The notes: a model not told the origin generated them from the letters alone. 64,000 nt of DNA from Pagrus major (GCF_040436345.1 NC_133237.1:25921749-25985748); one strand, 5' to 3'; positions 12,430 through 25,690 are shown, counted from the first letter of the stretch. Numbers and translations: made by a program.

Positions 12430-12600
12430 AGAAAAGATCACGTTTGGATTAAAGTATCTGGTTTTGTTACCACGAACACGGCTGAAAATGTCCGGATATC
12501 TCTCAGTAAAAAATGCCCAGTGGTTTCACGCTTACGAATGTTGAAACGCAGACTTGAACGGTGGTCTCTGGCTTGGCAGCAGTCTCACAACAGTGACTTG
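12430..12600 (+). repeat. Dispersed repeat family B, copy
   Basis: It shares CGAATGTTGAAACGCAG and GGTCTCTGGCTT with the copy at 12765-12960. Confidence 0.65.
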
Positions 12601-12764
12601 TTGGTTAAATGAATGTCTTCATATATCTTTGAATAATCTGATTGCTAAAAACGAGCCATAGAAAACCCAATCGTTAGAATAAACGTGTATTTCTGCAAAC
12701 CATGAATATGTTAAAACTTAACATTTCCTTTGTTTCTATTTTCAATTTTATGTTGTGATAGTGC

Positions 12765-12960
12765 TGTGCCAATGTTTTGGTTAGGTTTAGGCACAAAAAA
12801 CACTTAGAGTCAAGGATGAAAATTTCCAGACGTCTCGACAGAAATATCCTGTTGTTTCATGCTTTACGAATGTTGAAACGCAGTCTCGAACACTGGTCTC
12901 TGGCTTTGCAGCCTTTTCGCCTAGCTGTAACGTCACAATCCTTCAATGTAAAGATGTGAA
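12765..12960 (+). repeat. Dispersed repeat family B, copy
   Basis: It contains GGTTAGGTTTAGGCAC at 12779 and ACGAATGTTGAAACGCAG. Inverted copies lie at 14630-14800 and 49195-49530. Confidence 0.7.
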
Positions 12961-14176
12961 TTCAACTCATTTACATTGAATGTGAACATGAAATGACACG
13001 TATTGCAGAAATGTTGATGTGATACGTATGATACGTCCAAATTTGAACGGATCTGTGGTTTCCAGAAACGTAAAATGAAAACATTTTATTCTGGCGACTG
13101 GGCTGGAAATGATGCAGACATAAAAGAAAAAACACCTTTGGTTTGCTTTGTTACAGACATGCAGGAAAAATAGAACATAACTATTATAAAAGCAATATAA
13201 GCTACACATACGTGTTCATAATGACGGTGCCACAAAGGCTAAAGGACGTGAAGGTGTGGAAGTGAGGAAGACTGAGATGCTGTTGAAAGCTCTGTGAGAA
13301 GCCAGTCAGTGGATCTTAAGTTGAATGAATGAAGCTCCACTCGTGTCTTTAATCTGTGTATCTCACAAGGTGACTGTCATTTAAAGTAAGAAACTACGTT
13401 TGTTTAGATCAAACCCAGAGGAAATATATAATTAGTAGATAGATAAACTACAGGAAGTTAACTACAGTTACAGAACTTTTTATTACTCCTGATTTCAGCC
13501 AGAAGACAACAACATTTATTGTCTTGTTTTCCTGACAGATTTTCTCGAGTGGTTGATTGATTTGTTTAGTTGGTCTATAAAACTGTGGACTTTGGACAAA
13601 TGGGGTTTAAAGTCTTCGTACATTTCCAAAATATCTTTGGCCTTGAAGGAACATTTTCACTAAATAAAGATGTGTTGTGTACATGTGACTCCAGTCCGTC
13701 ACAAACTTTTACCTTTTAGCTTCCATGTCATTCGGATTTTAACGGCTCGTCAGTGAAGACAAACCCTTCTTTATAATTACCGAAGTGCTTTCTTCTCTGT
13801 ACATCTGTCAATATGATCAAATATGAAGTAGTCGCTCCTCATTCACTGTCCAGATGTCCGGCTGTGAATGAAGGCAGGTGTTCAGTCACCAGTGGAACAG
13901 AGATCAGCTGTTTCTGTTGTCTCACGCAGCTCATATGTGAACATGTCGCTCTGTTAAAGCCTCTTGATTGTCGAATAGAAAGTTTTTAATGCTCGTTTGA
14001 CCTTCAATGTTTTGTTGCTAGCAGCTGAATTTACATTCATCCACCATTTTGTCTGATCTGTGACAGAACAAACATTGACAAGTACTTTTTATCTTCTAGC
14101 TGCGTTGACTTTCAAATGAGTTATTCTGTGATCGGTTTCTGCTAATGAAGCTCGCTATTATGCTTATGTTAGATCA

Positions 14177-14628
14177 CTTTTCAGTCGTTATCATGCTGAT
14201 GGAAAGTTGGGTGAAGTTTAGAAGTCAACAAATCATTGTGGGAGCATCAAAAAACATGCATTAAATGGCTTCATACAGTTCGTCCTGCAAAATCCAAGTC
14301 TCCGGAAGCCCCGAGATCCAAAACTGATTTGAAAAGAGGTTATTTACAACCTTTTTTTAGCCAAAATCTTCACTGAATCTAAAAGTGTTTGAGCTTGAGC
14401 TCAACCGCATGTCGACGGTGTAAATAACGTCTTTATTAAATCAATTCGGGATCTCAGGGCTTCCGGAGACTTGGATTTGGGAGCCATTTTATGTTTTTTC
14501 ATTTGGGTTTCATTGTTTAGGAGAATGCTGCAACGCTGTTTTGCTGTGAAACTCCAAAACTGTTTTGTGGACTACGAAAAACTTCACCTGACTTTCTATC
14601 AGCATGGAGAGTGAAGAGATAATGAGTG
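14177..14628. mobile_element. Foldback element (family A), copy 2
   Basis: The two arms are about 200 bases each. The left arm carries AAGTCTCCGGAAGCCCCGAG and the right arm its inverse, CTCAGGGCTTCCGGAGACTT, about 150 bases apart. The left end is truncated, lacking the outer GGAACAGTTCACCC. Confidence 0.75.
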
Positions 14629-14629
14629 T

Positions 14630-14800
14630 TAGTGGAAACAAAACCAGATTTTCCAGCTGTGTGTGCCGACAGAACCAGCCAAAATGGATCTTTTCTTAAA
14701 CCTAACGCAGTGTTTTTTGTGCCTAAACCTAACCAGACCATGAGCACAGTGTTGTCTAGACATAAAATTGAGGAATTCAAATGTAAAGTGCAGAAACGTA
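14630..14800 (-). repeat. Dispersed repeat family B, inverted copy
   Basis: It carries GTGCCTAAACCTAACC at 14719-14734, the complement of the motif at 12779, and abuts foldback copy 2. Confidence 0.65.
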
Positions 14801-15774
14801 CAACATGCCAACACTCCATTATCCCTGTTTTCAGCCCACCTTTGAGAATGACTCCTTGAAACCCAAACTTTTATGTCTTTAGTCGCCTCTACTTATATTT
14901 TTGAAACAATTAAATTGAGTTGAATTAATTGGCGAGCGCTGAATATGAGATAGCGTTTGTCGCTGCCCCGCATGAGCAGTTTGTTGGTGTGCAGTCCTCT
15001 GAAAGGCAGACACGTCCTGTCAAAAGTTTTTATTTGTTTGGTAAAGGATGCTGTTTGGCATGCGGCCCAGTTCATTGTGCTCTCCCACACATCAGATAAT
15101 TGGAGGCTTTTGAAATATCCTCTCTGCTTCTGCTGCTGCTGCTCCCCGTCCTGGTCACGATGTTCAAACTGGATGCGTGGCAAGGTTGATGTTGATGTTT
15201 CCAGCATTTTTGTCCGCTGTAAATTTCACCGAGCTGGGTTTGATGACTTGTGGGGGGTGATCCTGCTGTTTGATGTCCAGAGCTCGTTAATCCAAACCTC
15301 ATCTGGTATGCAAGGTCAGACCCTACTTTGATGTGCACGGCCGGCTCTGCCAAGTCTAGAGAGTCGAGAGGGCACCGTCCGTTTAGCAAAGATCAGGAAC
15401 TGTAGCAACCCTGACACATTTTGGCTCCGGTCCATCAACTACTGTGAGGATGAGGTCTGGTTTGTTAAAGGGGCCTCTTTAGCTCTCCTGCAGCAGAAAA
15501 AGCACACACATGAACATTTCCTGAGAAGCTGAATCAAATAGAAATCTTTTCCCAAACACACCAGCTAATTGGAGGAATGTGTGGAACTTGAGTGTTTTCC
15601 TCAGGGAGCCACCGCTGCAGTTTATAGGACGAAAGCTCCATGATGACCCAGAGTATATAAACAAAATGCACTTTAAAGACTCGCCACAATTATCGTCGTG
15701 ATAAAAACTTTTATAACAAGAAACAAGCGATAATTAATAACGTATTCACAGTTGATTTGCAAGAATTCAAAACC

Positions 15775-15793
15775 TTTTTTTTTTTTTTTTTTT
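15775..15793. repeat. Poly-T run
   Basis: Nineteen consecutive T bases. Confidence 0.9.
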
Positions 15794-15879
15794 GCATTTT
15801 TTTGGTTCAAAGTCCTTGGAAACAGAGAGGAATGAGTCGAAAACGGTGTGTTTGTTATGTAAAATAAAGCAACAACAGC

Positions 15880-16215
15880 CCCCACTTTGCACCCAGCGCA
15901 GGAATTCACTGCAATTAACTCTTGAGCGTCGCATGTAAATATGAAGGTTTGGGGCTCCGCGGGCTCACTCACACAGGGATCCTGGGCCTTTGTTCTCTCC
16001 CGGGGCTTTGGCTGGCCGCCACACTGCCTCAGTTGGCGGCACCTAGCTATAATTTTCTCACAATGGCTGGCGTGTGAGCCGTCCATCATTCCTCTCCCGT
16101 GTCTCCCTGTTTCTCCCGAGCACCCACCCTCCCCTTCCCCTGGCGGGTTTACCCGTTCCCGAGTACGTGCCAAGTCTTTCCTATCATTCTGTCATCTTAC
16201 ACAACTAAACAAGCT
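15880..16215. other. Repeat-poor block, candidate regulatory element
   Basis: It is non-coding, of high sequence complexity and unlike the window's repeats. It contains an octamer-like ATGTAAAT at 15933-15940 and an AT-rich core near 16045-16065. Confidence 0.3.
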
Positions 16216-19200
16216 GCCTGAGGATATTTATTAATTCACACTTGGCTGTGCTTTGATCAGATGTTAAGTATCATTTCTGAGAGATTCTCAGACGTACTGC
16301 AGGATCTCTGCAAATTGTTTCCAGGTCCACCTCTTTCTGATTTAGCCTCTCACCTACAATAACTTCAGAGGGTCGATACCAAAGGAGCGCTGCTTGGTTG
16401 ATATTTTTTTCTGATTCCTAAAATACCAGAAGTATTCAGTATTCACTTGATACCAAAAACAACATGATATTGGAAAAAAGTCAGGGTGCAAAGGCTGCAA
16501 ATCCTCCAGGTCCACAATGCAGCACAGCGTTGGTTTGAATCCAGAGATTCAACTTGAGAAAAATTAAAGGAGGAACCAAACTGCCAGGAGGAAACTGAAA
16601 GCTTCTCATCGAGCTGGATTTGTTTTCTAACCAGAATCGTGTCTTAAAGTCTTTGTCCTTGCCCAGAGGTTGTGGTTCTGGGTGGCTCGGGACAATTCAT
16701 TATACTTTGGAGTCCTGGCAGCAGTCGGATGACAGGAGGCAAAGTTTCTGGTTTGGGAAATTGGGGATAAGTTTGGCCTCTTTCCTGGATAGGCTCAGCT
16801 GGATTGTCTTTGTGTTTCTCTCGTTTTCTCTGGGGGTCGAATATTACATGAATACTGTTGTTTTTTAAAAGACAGCTCAACTGGGTTCAACAGGAATTTA
16901 AAAGGTTTAATATGTGGGAGCTTGAGAAGCATGACTTCAGGAGAACATTATGTGTTGATGACCGCATTTGCCGCAGCATTTTGTATCTTTGTATCAAGTC
17001 CAAGTCTGTCAGGAGTTCTGATCTGGTAGGATGGATGCTGTATGAAACTTTTTGTAACATATATCCCGTCTTAAACTTTGAGACAGGATGGTAACAGTGA
17101 GATGTTATGGATCCCACTGGTCTTACTCCTTCTCTGATTGGTTGCCTTCATCAGTTTCATTCTCCACTCTTGACTCAAACTGTAACTCATAGTGAAGCTC
17201 TCCGGCCTCCTTCCTGGGCCTCCGCTGATCCTCTTGGGGTCACTCATCTTCCAAAGTGGACAGGCCAGGTGTTGGTAAGGCAGAGACATCCCAAGAGGTT
17301 GGTGTGTTTACCGGGGAAACTATAGCTCACAATCTGCTGTATCAGCTCGTGACCCAACTAACCTCCCTCCTTCCCTCTGGTTGTCCAGCAGACTACAAAA
17401 ATCAGATTTATTCAGCTATTTTGACGTGAAGAAGGCATCTATAAGCAAAGCAGTGAGGCTTTCATCATACGAAAATAAAAGAACCAATCAAAGGCGGACT
17501 TTGGTGTGTCTTGCAAGAAATCCAGTGTGTTGTGTAATGACGTGGTAGCAGTGCTTGCTTGGTGGCCTTTTGCTAGCTTGCATCACACCCTTACGGCCTA
17601 AGTGATTATCCAGCGTGGCTTTCTTGACATATATTGTATTAACATGTATCATGTTTTCAATAAGGATCCACAATCCTGACCAGTGGAACAGTCTTCTGTC
17701 AATAATGAAGGAAAACAGGCCCAATGCAGTGCTGCTGTGTAGGAAAAGAAGGTGGTGTGTCACTAAAAAGTGAAGAAAAATGTCTAAAGTTGACTGGAAG
17801 TGTCCAAAGAGCCTGAAACCTTCACCACGATGTCACAGAATGACAAAAGACAACCTGAATTCATGCGACGGCCTCAGATTATCTGACTATCTCAAAAGCG
17901 AGATTACCAAAATTCCTAAAACATAAAGGTTATCAGGAGCAAACGCCCTCCAGCACCAGAAGCTGAGACTAAACCAACTTCATGTCTCCATCCTGACGAC
18001 AGAGCACCATCATTAACACGCCTGTGGGTTGCTGATATAATTGCATTCTGTCAAGGTGCTGCACAAACATGTCGTGTAAATACTGTATGTTTTATGGGCA
18101 GGTCGGGCCCCCACTGCAGGCATAATCCTGGATATCTTTCACAACTAAGATATCTTTGTTATGTACATCTCACTTATTGAAAAGATAAACCTGACTGACA
18201 AGTGTCTCACATTTGACCTGGAGGGCCTAATACCCACAGAACATAGATTTGGTTTTAGAGGCATTTCCGTAGCTATTGTTTGTCACAAAGTAGTTCAAGC
18301 ATATTTCACCTCCCAAAACCACAAATTGGCGTTTTTACATTTCTGTTTGTGTGCGAGTTAAACAAACACGATACGAAGTGTTAATTAGTGAGCTTTAGGT
18401 GTTGGTAGGCAGTCTTGGAGAGAGCCAGGCTATCTGTTTCCCAATCCCTAATCCCCTTACAGCTCCAGCTCTGTACTTAACACACTTGAGAGTGGTACCA
18501 ATTTTCTCACCCAATTGTCAGAAAAGAGAGCGAATAAGTGCATTTCCCAAAACCTTTAACCTCGACAGATTTCCTGGATACAAAACAGATCACATAATCT
18601 TTTCTCCAAGTGGTTCTTGTCCCAGGGAACCATAGAAATAACAAAAAGATCATTTGTGTTGCTGCACTTTGCTTTGCATTCATGCACATTTGCATCTTCA
18701 CCGGAGCTGTGCCTTGCTCAAGGACATTTTACTTGTGCCGATACCCTCAATTGTTCTGCAGATCCAAACTCACAAATCCTGTTTTTCAGTCTTTCTTCTA
18801 TGCGGGCCACTGCTGCCTGAACAGAGACGACGAGAAGAAGGCTTATAAAAGACGGAAACAAGGGGAAGCAGGCGGCCGAGGATGGAAGACTACAGATTTA
18901 TCACCGCGGCACCGAGTGGAAAGAAGTGCTGCTGGTCTGGAGAGCGGCGTTTCCACTTCACTTTAATTCAGTGTGAAGTGTTTAAGACACATGAGTGTGG
19001 TTTGGGGAGATAAATGGGAAAGCCAGGCTTTTTTCCGTGGAGACTGACACCTCCGTTTTCTGATCCATAATGAACTCTCTCAGGGAGTCACAGTTATTTG
19101 TTGACAGGTTGTGGTGGTAATTCACTGCATGTTGGTTCAGTATTTGAAGCATGTCTTGTTTTGAACTTCAGATTAATTCCCAACTGTTCTGTTTTTTTTG

Positions 19201-19830
19201 TTTTTTTTTCTCCTGACACGACTGGAAGCCATCACTTTAAACTTTCATTTAGGGAATATTAAACGACAGCTGCTTTGTTCTGAGCTGCACTGAGGGAGGA
19301 TTTCAGAGGGATATCTGCCATCTAGTGGTACAGATGTGTGCAGATGTTTTCCACAGCTGCTGCTGCACTGAATGTGTCGCTCTCTCTCGCTCTGTTTCCT
19401 CCCTCGGCTCTGTCTCGGCGATGATGGACACAGCATGCACACTGCCATGATTAAAAAGCACAAGTGTTCGGCATGTTAACCAGGACTAATATTAGCACTG
19501 GACATTAGCTCAGCTTTTATCTGATATATTTAGATCGAACACTGACGCTGAGGAATCTCTTTGAACTGTTTTGACGCAGTAAATCAAGAGCTTCCCTCGA
19601 TGCATTTCATCTATAAAGCTTTTGTGACTTCAGAGAAGCGTTTTTTTTTTAAACACATTACATTTACATTTTTAAAACACTGAGCATGTCTGCGTGTGTT
19701 TGAAGACAATTTCCTTTGTGTTGGCTCAAAGAAATGTGCACTAAATGGCATGTTTGATGAAAGCTGAACGGCTCGGCCCTCATATTCTGAGGTCGTTGGC
19801 ACGTTAATGGCTGCTTTATTACCATAGCAT
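16216..19830. other. Non-coding DNA, no recognised gene
   Basis: Open frames here are short and unrelated to any family I recognise. The 16500-17340 part is unusually free of repeat motifs and has intermediate GC content; its origin is unclear. Confidence 0.4.
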
Positions 19831-20110
19831 GTTAACCTGAAGCGCCGCTTGCCGTCTCAGAAGAAGCCGTGGAGCTGCATGAAAATGATTACACCGCAAT
19901 TATATGAGCCACTTTGTTGCGACTCCTCACTGGCCAGCTGTCTGCAGCCCGCTGCCAAGAAATAGATTAGTTTCACTGCCCATCTAATAAGACTGTTAGA
20001 CCAACAGCGTGAGCTCAAATAAATGAATGAAAGCTGCAGATAGGGGGACAGAAATAGATTAATATTGTCAGACTGCGGCGTGTGTCTTCATCCAGTCATA
20101 GCTGGAAAAC
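19830..20110. other. Repeat-poor block, candidate regulatory element
   Basis: It holds AT-rich homeodomain-like words (ACCGCAATTATATGAG, CATCTAATAAG, AGATTAATATTG) in otherwise complex sequence, with no coding frame. Confidence 0.3.
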
Positions 20111-20649
20111 TGGCAGAGGCGAAGGGGGAGATTCTCATTATCTGTGAACAGCCAGGAGTGTCTCACCGCGATCAAAACCTGTCAAACGTTCTCACACAGG
20201 ACGGGCCGACGTCAAACAGAGAGTGTTTTGTATCCCCGGAGGGCTGAAGCACAACCCAGGCGGTAATAAAACTCAGGCAGACCATGTTGGTCCTGTAAAC
20301 GTAATCTGCAAAGTGTTAATTACAACCTGGCGCCTCTGTGAAGCTGTGTGTGCTGGAAGTCAGCTGAGTCGTCAGCGGCGTCCTGATCTCCTTCCTAAAC
20401 AACACGGCTCGAGCCATGGCGACAGCCTTGGAAACGAGATTTTCTCTCTGTTGATGATCCTGTTTGAATGGGCCGCTTTAAACAAATTAAGAGGCAGTCA
20501 GATGCTGTGTTTGTGTGACCCCTTTCTCCTCAGGGGTGGTGGGACGGCGGGAGGGGGGGGCGCAGCCGGAGATCCTGTGTTGTTTACTGTCATTCATGTG
20601 AAGGACTGAGGGTGTGTGTGTTTACCACACACACCCTCTCACAGATGAC

Positions 20650-21275
20650 ACTCAATGAAAAGGCTCTCGGGCTTCAACCAACAGTTATTTTCACTGATGA
20701 TTAATCTGTCACTTATGTTTTGATTAATGGGTGAGTTCTTGGATGGATCTGCATGGAGACTTTGAGCTGATGGTTCACTTTTCATGGAAAACCAAAATTG
20801 CTGCTGCAAATTGTTCTTGTGCTGCAACTAACTAACGACAATGTTTCATTAGTTGATCAGTCTGTCTATGATTGTTTTTGATTAATCAGTCAGTTGTTTG
20901 GGCTCTGAAATGTCAGAAAATGTTGAAGATGACGTCCTCAAATGTCTCGTTTCGTCCACAACCCAAATATATTCAGTTTACTGTCACAGAGGAGGAAAGA
21001 AACCAGAAAAAAATCACATTTAAGAAGCTGGAATCAGAAAATTATGACTTTTCTTCGTAAAAAATCACTCAAACCAAAAGCACATTTCATACCCAGAGTG
21101 CTTTGCAGATTGCACAGGCGTAAACACAAGAAAGAAATCGTTAAACAATAAAAGCAGGTAAATAAATGTGTAGAGAGTAACCAAAGAAACACACAGAATC
21201 AATTAAATAATAAATAAAATAGAATAGTTGCAAAGTAAACAATTAATCGTTGCAGCTCTACGGCTGCAGAGCTGC
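20650..21275 (+). repeat. Dispersed repeat family H, copy 1
   Basis: It shares GACGTCCTCAAATGTCTCGT, TATTCAGTTTAC, AGAGGAGGAAAGAAACCAGA and TTTAAGAAGCTGGA with copy 2 at 22775-23010. It is bounded by ATTAATC-rich ends ending in TCGTTGCAGCTCTA. Confidence 0.75.
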
Positions 21276-21589
21276 ATTGATTTACACAAAACAGTTAATT
21301 GATTAATCTCTAAAATGTTTTAAAGATTCATCTACCGTTATAATAATCTCTAGTCGCAGTCTTTCCTGCTGGTTTTCTTTCTGAACTTTTCTCTCTCTGT
21401 TTCTGATTATTTACATCCGTCAGCTATCGGCTCTGTTTGATCCTGCAGAGCATTAAAAAACAGTTTTTATGTGCCGACTGGTTGTAAGGAAATTCATCCC
21501 TCCTCTCTTTGGTGAGACTTAAATGAGAAGCTTTTTTTTCTCTGCGTACCTCCGTCTCTCTCTCTGTCTGTGTAGCCTCAGAGGACAGG

Positions 21590-22080
21590 CTTCGGTCAAT
21601 GAGCCCCTCTTTCAGATTTTGTTATTTTGTTATTGTGTAATGGCCTCCAAAGGTTGAAGGATGGCTCCTCTACAGGTCTCCCCGAGGAGCAAAGCCTCTA
21701 TCTAGACATTAATCTACTGCTGTGAGACAGACACGCTTGTTTAGCTAGCACAAAGCCCAGTAAGCTGTTGTCTCTGAGAAAAAGCTGGCCGTCTCCAGAG
21801 CCACTGGAGGCTGCGATGGCTGGAGCCAGAGTAATGACCTGTGAAATTCACCGATAGACTTGTCCTGTTGCACACAGGTCCGCCGGCACCGGGCCTTGTT
21901 CGCGGCCTGCCGCTGATTTATCAGCGCGCCTCTCCTGGTGCCATTGGCTTTCTGGAGTTTTATGTGGGTTGACCAGAGGACCCCAGTTTGGGGAAAATTA
22001 ATGCAGTGTTTGTGAATGTCAGAGCTGGAAAAGGTCTTTATGAATCATTCTCTGACATTGAATTCACTTAAGAAACGCTA
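21590..22080. other. Repeat-poor block, candidate regulatory element
   Basis: Long, complex, non-coding. It contains the near-palindrome CGCTGATTTATCAGCG at 21911-21926. Confidence 0.3.
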
Positions 22081-22774
22081 CATTTTTAGGTGTTTGTTCC
22101 TGAATTATTTGGTTAAAATGTCAAATGTCTGAGCTCCATTTCCACTAGTGTATCATAGCAGTGGTTTCAAATATTTACCCTGCTTTGTCCTGTGAAATAG
22201 TCAATATTTTCCCTCCTCCTCAATCAGATTAGGATGTGAGGCTCAGAGTTAAGGAGACGAGTCTTTGAAGGTGGTAAGGAGAGTAGCTGTGTCTTCCCCA
22301 GAGTAGATTATACGAAGATCAGAAGGGCAAACTTCCCGCTGGCACCTTCTGTCTGCTGGATACAGTTTGACTTTGTTACCTCAGTTTCACAGCAGAGGGA
22401 GATTCCTCCTTATTTCTGCCCTGTGGGTGTTAAAAGAGAGACGGCTCGACACTTTTTTCATCTCAAAAACTGTTTTTCTATAATAACTCCTCAGACTCTG
22501 AGTCGTTCCACCTTCTGACTTACTTTTATTTGACTTTCTCCTGTTCTCTTCACTCTTCTCTAACAGTGATTTAGCATTTTGTATTATTGTCTTTATCCTT
22601 GAGTGAGGTCGACCACCATCGTAGCATGCTACCTTTTGCTAACGAGCTCTAAACACAAAGTGCATCAAAGGCTGATGGGGATGTTATCTGTTCTTCAGGC
22701 ATCTGGTCTTAAATCATCTGCCAGTAAATCTAGTATTTGTGGTGGGCCAACGCTGTCATCTCTAGAACCACATT

Positions 22775-23010
22775 TTCTCGATTAATCCTCAGAAAATGTC
22801 AGTCAGTGTTTCCCAAAGACCAAGACGACGTCCTCAAATGTCTCGTTTTGTCCACAACCTAAAGATATTCAGTTTACCATCACAGAGGAGGAAAGAAACC
22901 AGAAAGTATTCACGTTTAAGAAGCTGGACTCAGAGAATTTTTTAACTTTCTTCATTCTTAAAAAAACGCCTGAAACCGATTAGTGGATTATCCATCGTTG
23001 CAGCTCGATC
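22775..23010 (+). repeat. Dispersed repeat family H, copy 2
   Basis: About 85 percent like copy 1 by eye over the central 130 bases. It ends in CATCGTTGCAGCTCGA. More degraded relatives are seen at 29370-29560, 49800-49960 and 59500-59580. Confidence 0.7.
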
Positions 23011-23159
23011 ACAGATATTTGAGACTTTGTTTTAACCCAACAGGAACAAATGAAACCAGGTAGAAAATTAAATGAATTTAGGTGCCAAGAAACAAACGGC
23101 ACTGCTCGATAAACATCAATCTGTTGAGAGATTACATTTTTAAAAAACGTGGTGGTTGT

Positions 23160-23590
23160 GGTTTGGAGTGAAGCCTGTCTGAGTGGTACGGTGTGCCTCA
23201 AGGCTCAGTTTTTGGTCTTTTTAATATTTTATTTTTAAAAACCCTCTGACGTCATTAAGGCACTCAGCTGTGCGAATGTTAAGCAACTACATGTTCTCTT
23301 CTCTACCAGGACGTACCTGAGGTCAGCTGGGATACATTTAATTTAAAAGGTAGAGATCTGACCCGAAGTTTAAACAACATGAGAACTTGTACGCACACTT
23401 TCTCTGGCCACCATGAATCATTTTCAGTCAGATCTCCCTAAAATAGCAGTAAGAAAATATTACTCTTATTGGGTTCGCGTCTTCACGTGTATTTTCTAAT
23501 TTACTTTAGTTCTCCCTTCTCAGGATGAGGTTTTCTTTACTCAAATTAAGGATGTTAAGGCGATATATAAATAAAATGGACTTCACTACC
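23160..23590 (+). mobile_element. Degenerate LINE fragment (L2/Rex1-like reverse transcriptase remnant)
   Basis: At 23187-23234 one frame reads YGVPQGSVFGLFNILF, the conserved VPQGS motif of non-LTR reverse transcriptases. The frame soon breaks. The right end carries GCGATATATAAATAAAATGG, typical of fish LINE 3' tails. It is a dead, 5'-truncated copy. Confidence 0.6.
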
Positions 23591-23619
23591 ATGTGTGTTA
23601 CCTGTAAACTTCCATTTAA

Positions 23620-25000
23620 TTATGAATAAAAGTATCTTAGGATTCCCTAATAAGGCTGGGACTTACACTTTGACGTGGCCTCTTGTTGGAGTGGAGAATA
23701 TCAGAAAAAGTTGATATTATCAGACACAAACTCTGAACAAACCTCTGACCCTTTTAGGCCAATCTGTAGTTTTTTATTAATTATTTCAATTTGTATTTAT
23801 CAAATGTTGTTACCTTCATTTAAATTCCTCCATAAAACTGTTCTTAAATGATTTGTGACATATAAAACTTTTACTTAAAAACTTCTTCCAGTCTAACGTG
23901 GCTCTGACGTTGCTCTCTCATGTTTTACAGGTAGCTGAGCAGCAACTGAAAAAAAAAGTGTTTATGGAGCCGGGATGACATCAGATACCATGACTAATCA
24001 ATAGGTTTTTCTCTCCGCCTGGTTGCCCTTCAGGTGTCCGTGAATTCAGAGGGGGAAAAGGAGGCGGAGTTCATCGGGGTGTAATAAAAGTAAGCTCGGA
24101 GGAAAATGTGACAGATGTGGAGGCCTGTGCCAGCGAGAAAAAGCGAGAGTGGGACTGTCAGACATGTCGACTCCGCCGTAGTGATGGATGGAGAGTGAGG
24201 TAAGACAGATGACATCGTCTGTCTGAGGCCGTGTTGTCATAGTGGAGGATTGCCGCTTGTCTTAACCTCTCAATATCAGAGAGCAAACTGAAGTTTGTTT
24301 ACACTGCTCCAGTGGAGTGATTTAGAATGAGGGGCGAGGGAGACGTGGGTGGAGAAGGTATGCTCGCTGGAGGGTCGGATCAGGTTTCTAAACATTCCCT
24401 TTGAAATCGAATAGCAACCATCCCAGGCGTTTTAAACTCAACCAGCCCCGCTTGGTTACAAATCCTCGAGGTAGAGAGGAGGGCAAACACAAATACAAAC
24501 AGAGAAAATTAAAAATCAGTATCTGCGTCGGCCTTTTAAATGCTCGTATTAGTCAACATCCAGCCGGGATTCTGGCAGAGAAGAAAAAAAAGTGCCTCTA
24601 GTTTGGTATGAAGAGATCATGAATCATTACAAAACATCTGTTATGAGCAGCACTAATACTTTTGTGAATAAGAAAGGTGTCATTTAAACCTTTTAAGAGC
24701 ATAATTTGTTAAAAAAGTCTGAAAAAATAGGTTGTACCGAGAAATGTTCTCTAACAAATGAGAGGAAATTAAGTCTGATGTGCTGATAGCAGCCCGTTCT
24801 CACTCCCAACGCGTCAAATGCAGCAAAGTTTGACGCTTTAGTATAAAGAGCGAGACAAGTCCAAGTTAGGGCTGGTCATAAAGTGGATTTTACGCCTGGA
24901 GAACAGGATGTGTGAGTGATTTATTAGTTATTTATGTTACACAAGTAAGTTAACGCATGTAAAATGATATAATTTACGCCGCTTCAGTTACAAGTTATAA
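23620..25000. other. Non-coding DNA
   Basis: No supported exon or repeat copy; AT-rich, with a GC-richer patch at 24010-24250. Confidence 0.4.
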
Positions 25001-25009
25001 AAAGTGAAT

Positions 25010-25690
25010 GTTTTCCTAAACCTAACCGAGTAGTTTTTGGTGCCTACACCTCATCAAACTATGACTGTTAAAGTCATAATTGGTCTTAATGTGTGAACTT
25101 TTCATCAGCGAGCTTTATTTTGAAAGTCTAATCAGACGTATGTATAAATAATAACTTGACCGCAGAGCCCTTCACGTGTAAGACTGACGCTAGAGTCGTA
25201 GGTCACCAGGATAAATGTGTAAATAAACTTTATGTTTCTTCATGTTTAATTCTCCTTCTCTGTCTTGTCTCTGTGCTCATGCTCTGGTTAGGTGTTGGTT
25301 AGGGTTAGGAAAACATTATTGTTTTTGTGGCTGGAAATGGCTCGACTTCCCATAAATAAATAAATAAATAAAATCAGTTTTTCTCTCCTGAGCTCTTCCT
25401 AAAACATCCAGTGCTGTCAAGTTTGGAAATGTTGAAACGCAGCGGTCCCTCGTCTAACATATCTCAGCGGTCTCTCACAATTGTCTGAAACGAAGACTTG
25501 AACTGCGATCAACGGTTTGGCAGCCGTGTCGCCTGAAACTCTCCCACCGTCGCCTCCAGCTCCCGATGTGAAAGTCAGGTAATCCCTTTGTAGAAATGTC
25601 AATCTAGCACATAACCTATGATATACTCAGTACATGTGGATGTATCTGTGGTTTGCTGAAACGTTGACTGTTAACATTTATCCTGTCGAC
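25010..25690. repeat. Family B repeat fragments in both orientations
   Basis: An inverted piece (CCTAAACCTAACCGAGTAG near 25014) is followed by a direct piece (GGTTAGGGTTAGG near 25298, then GAAATGTTGAAACGCAG near 25426). An (AAAT)n array at 25352-25374 sits between them. Confidence 0.55.

Noticed and set aside
18610-18966. 118-codon plus-strand frame
   Set aside because: No recognisable domain, no splice or promoter context, overlaps other frames of similar length.
25287-25310. Telomere-like GGTTAGGGTTAGG
   Set aside because: Only about two imperfect units, and the word belongs to dispersed repeat family B, so it is not an interstitial telomere.
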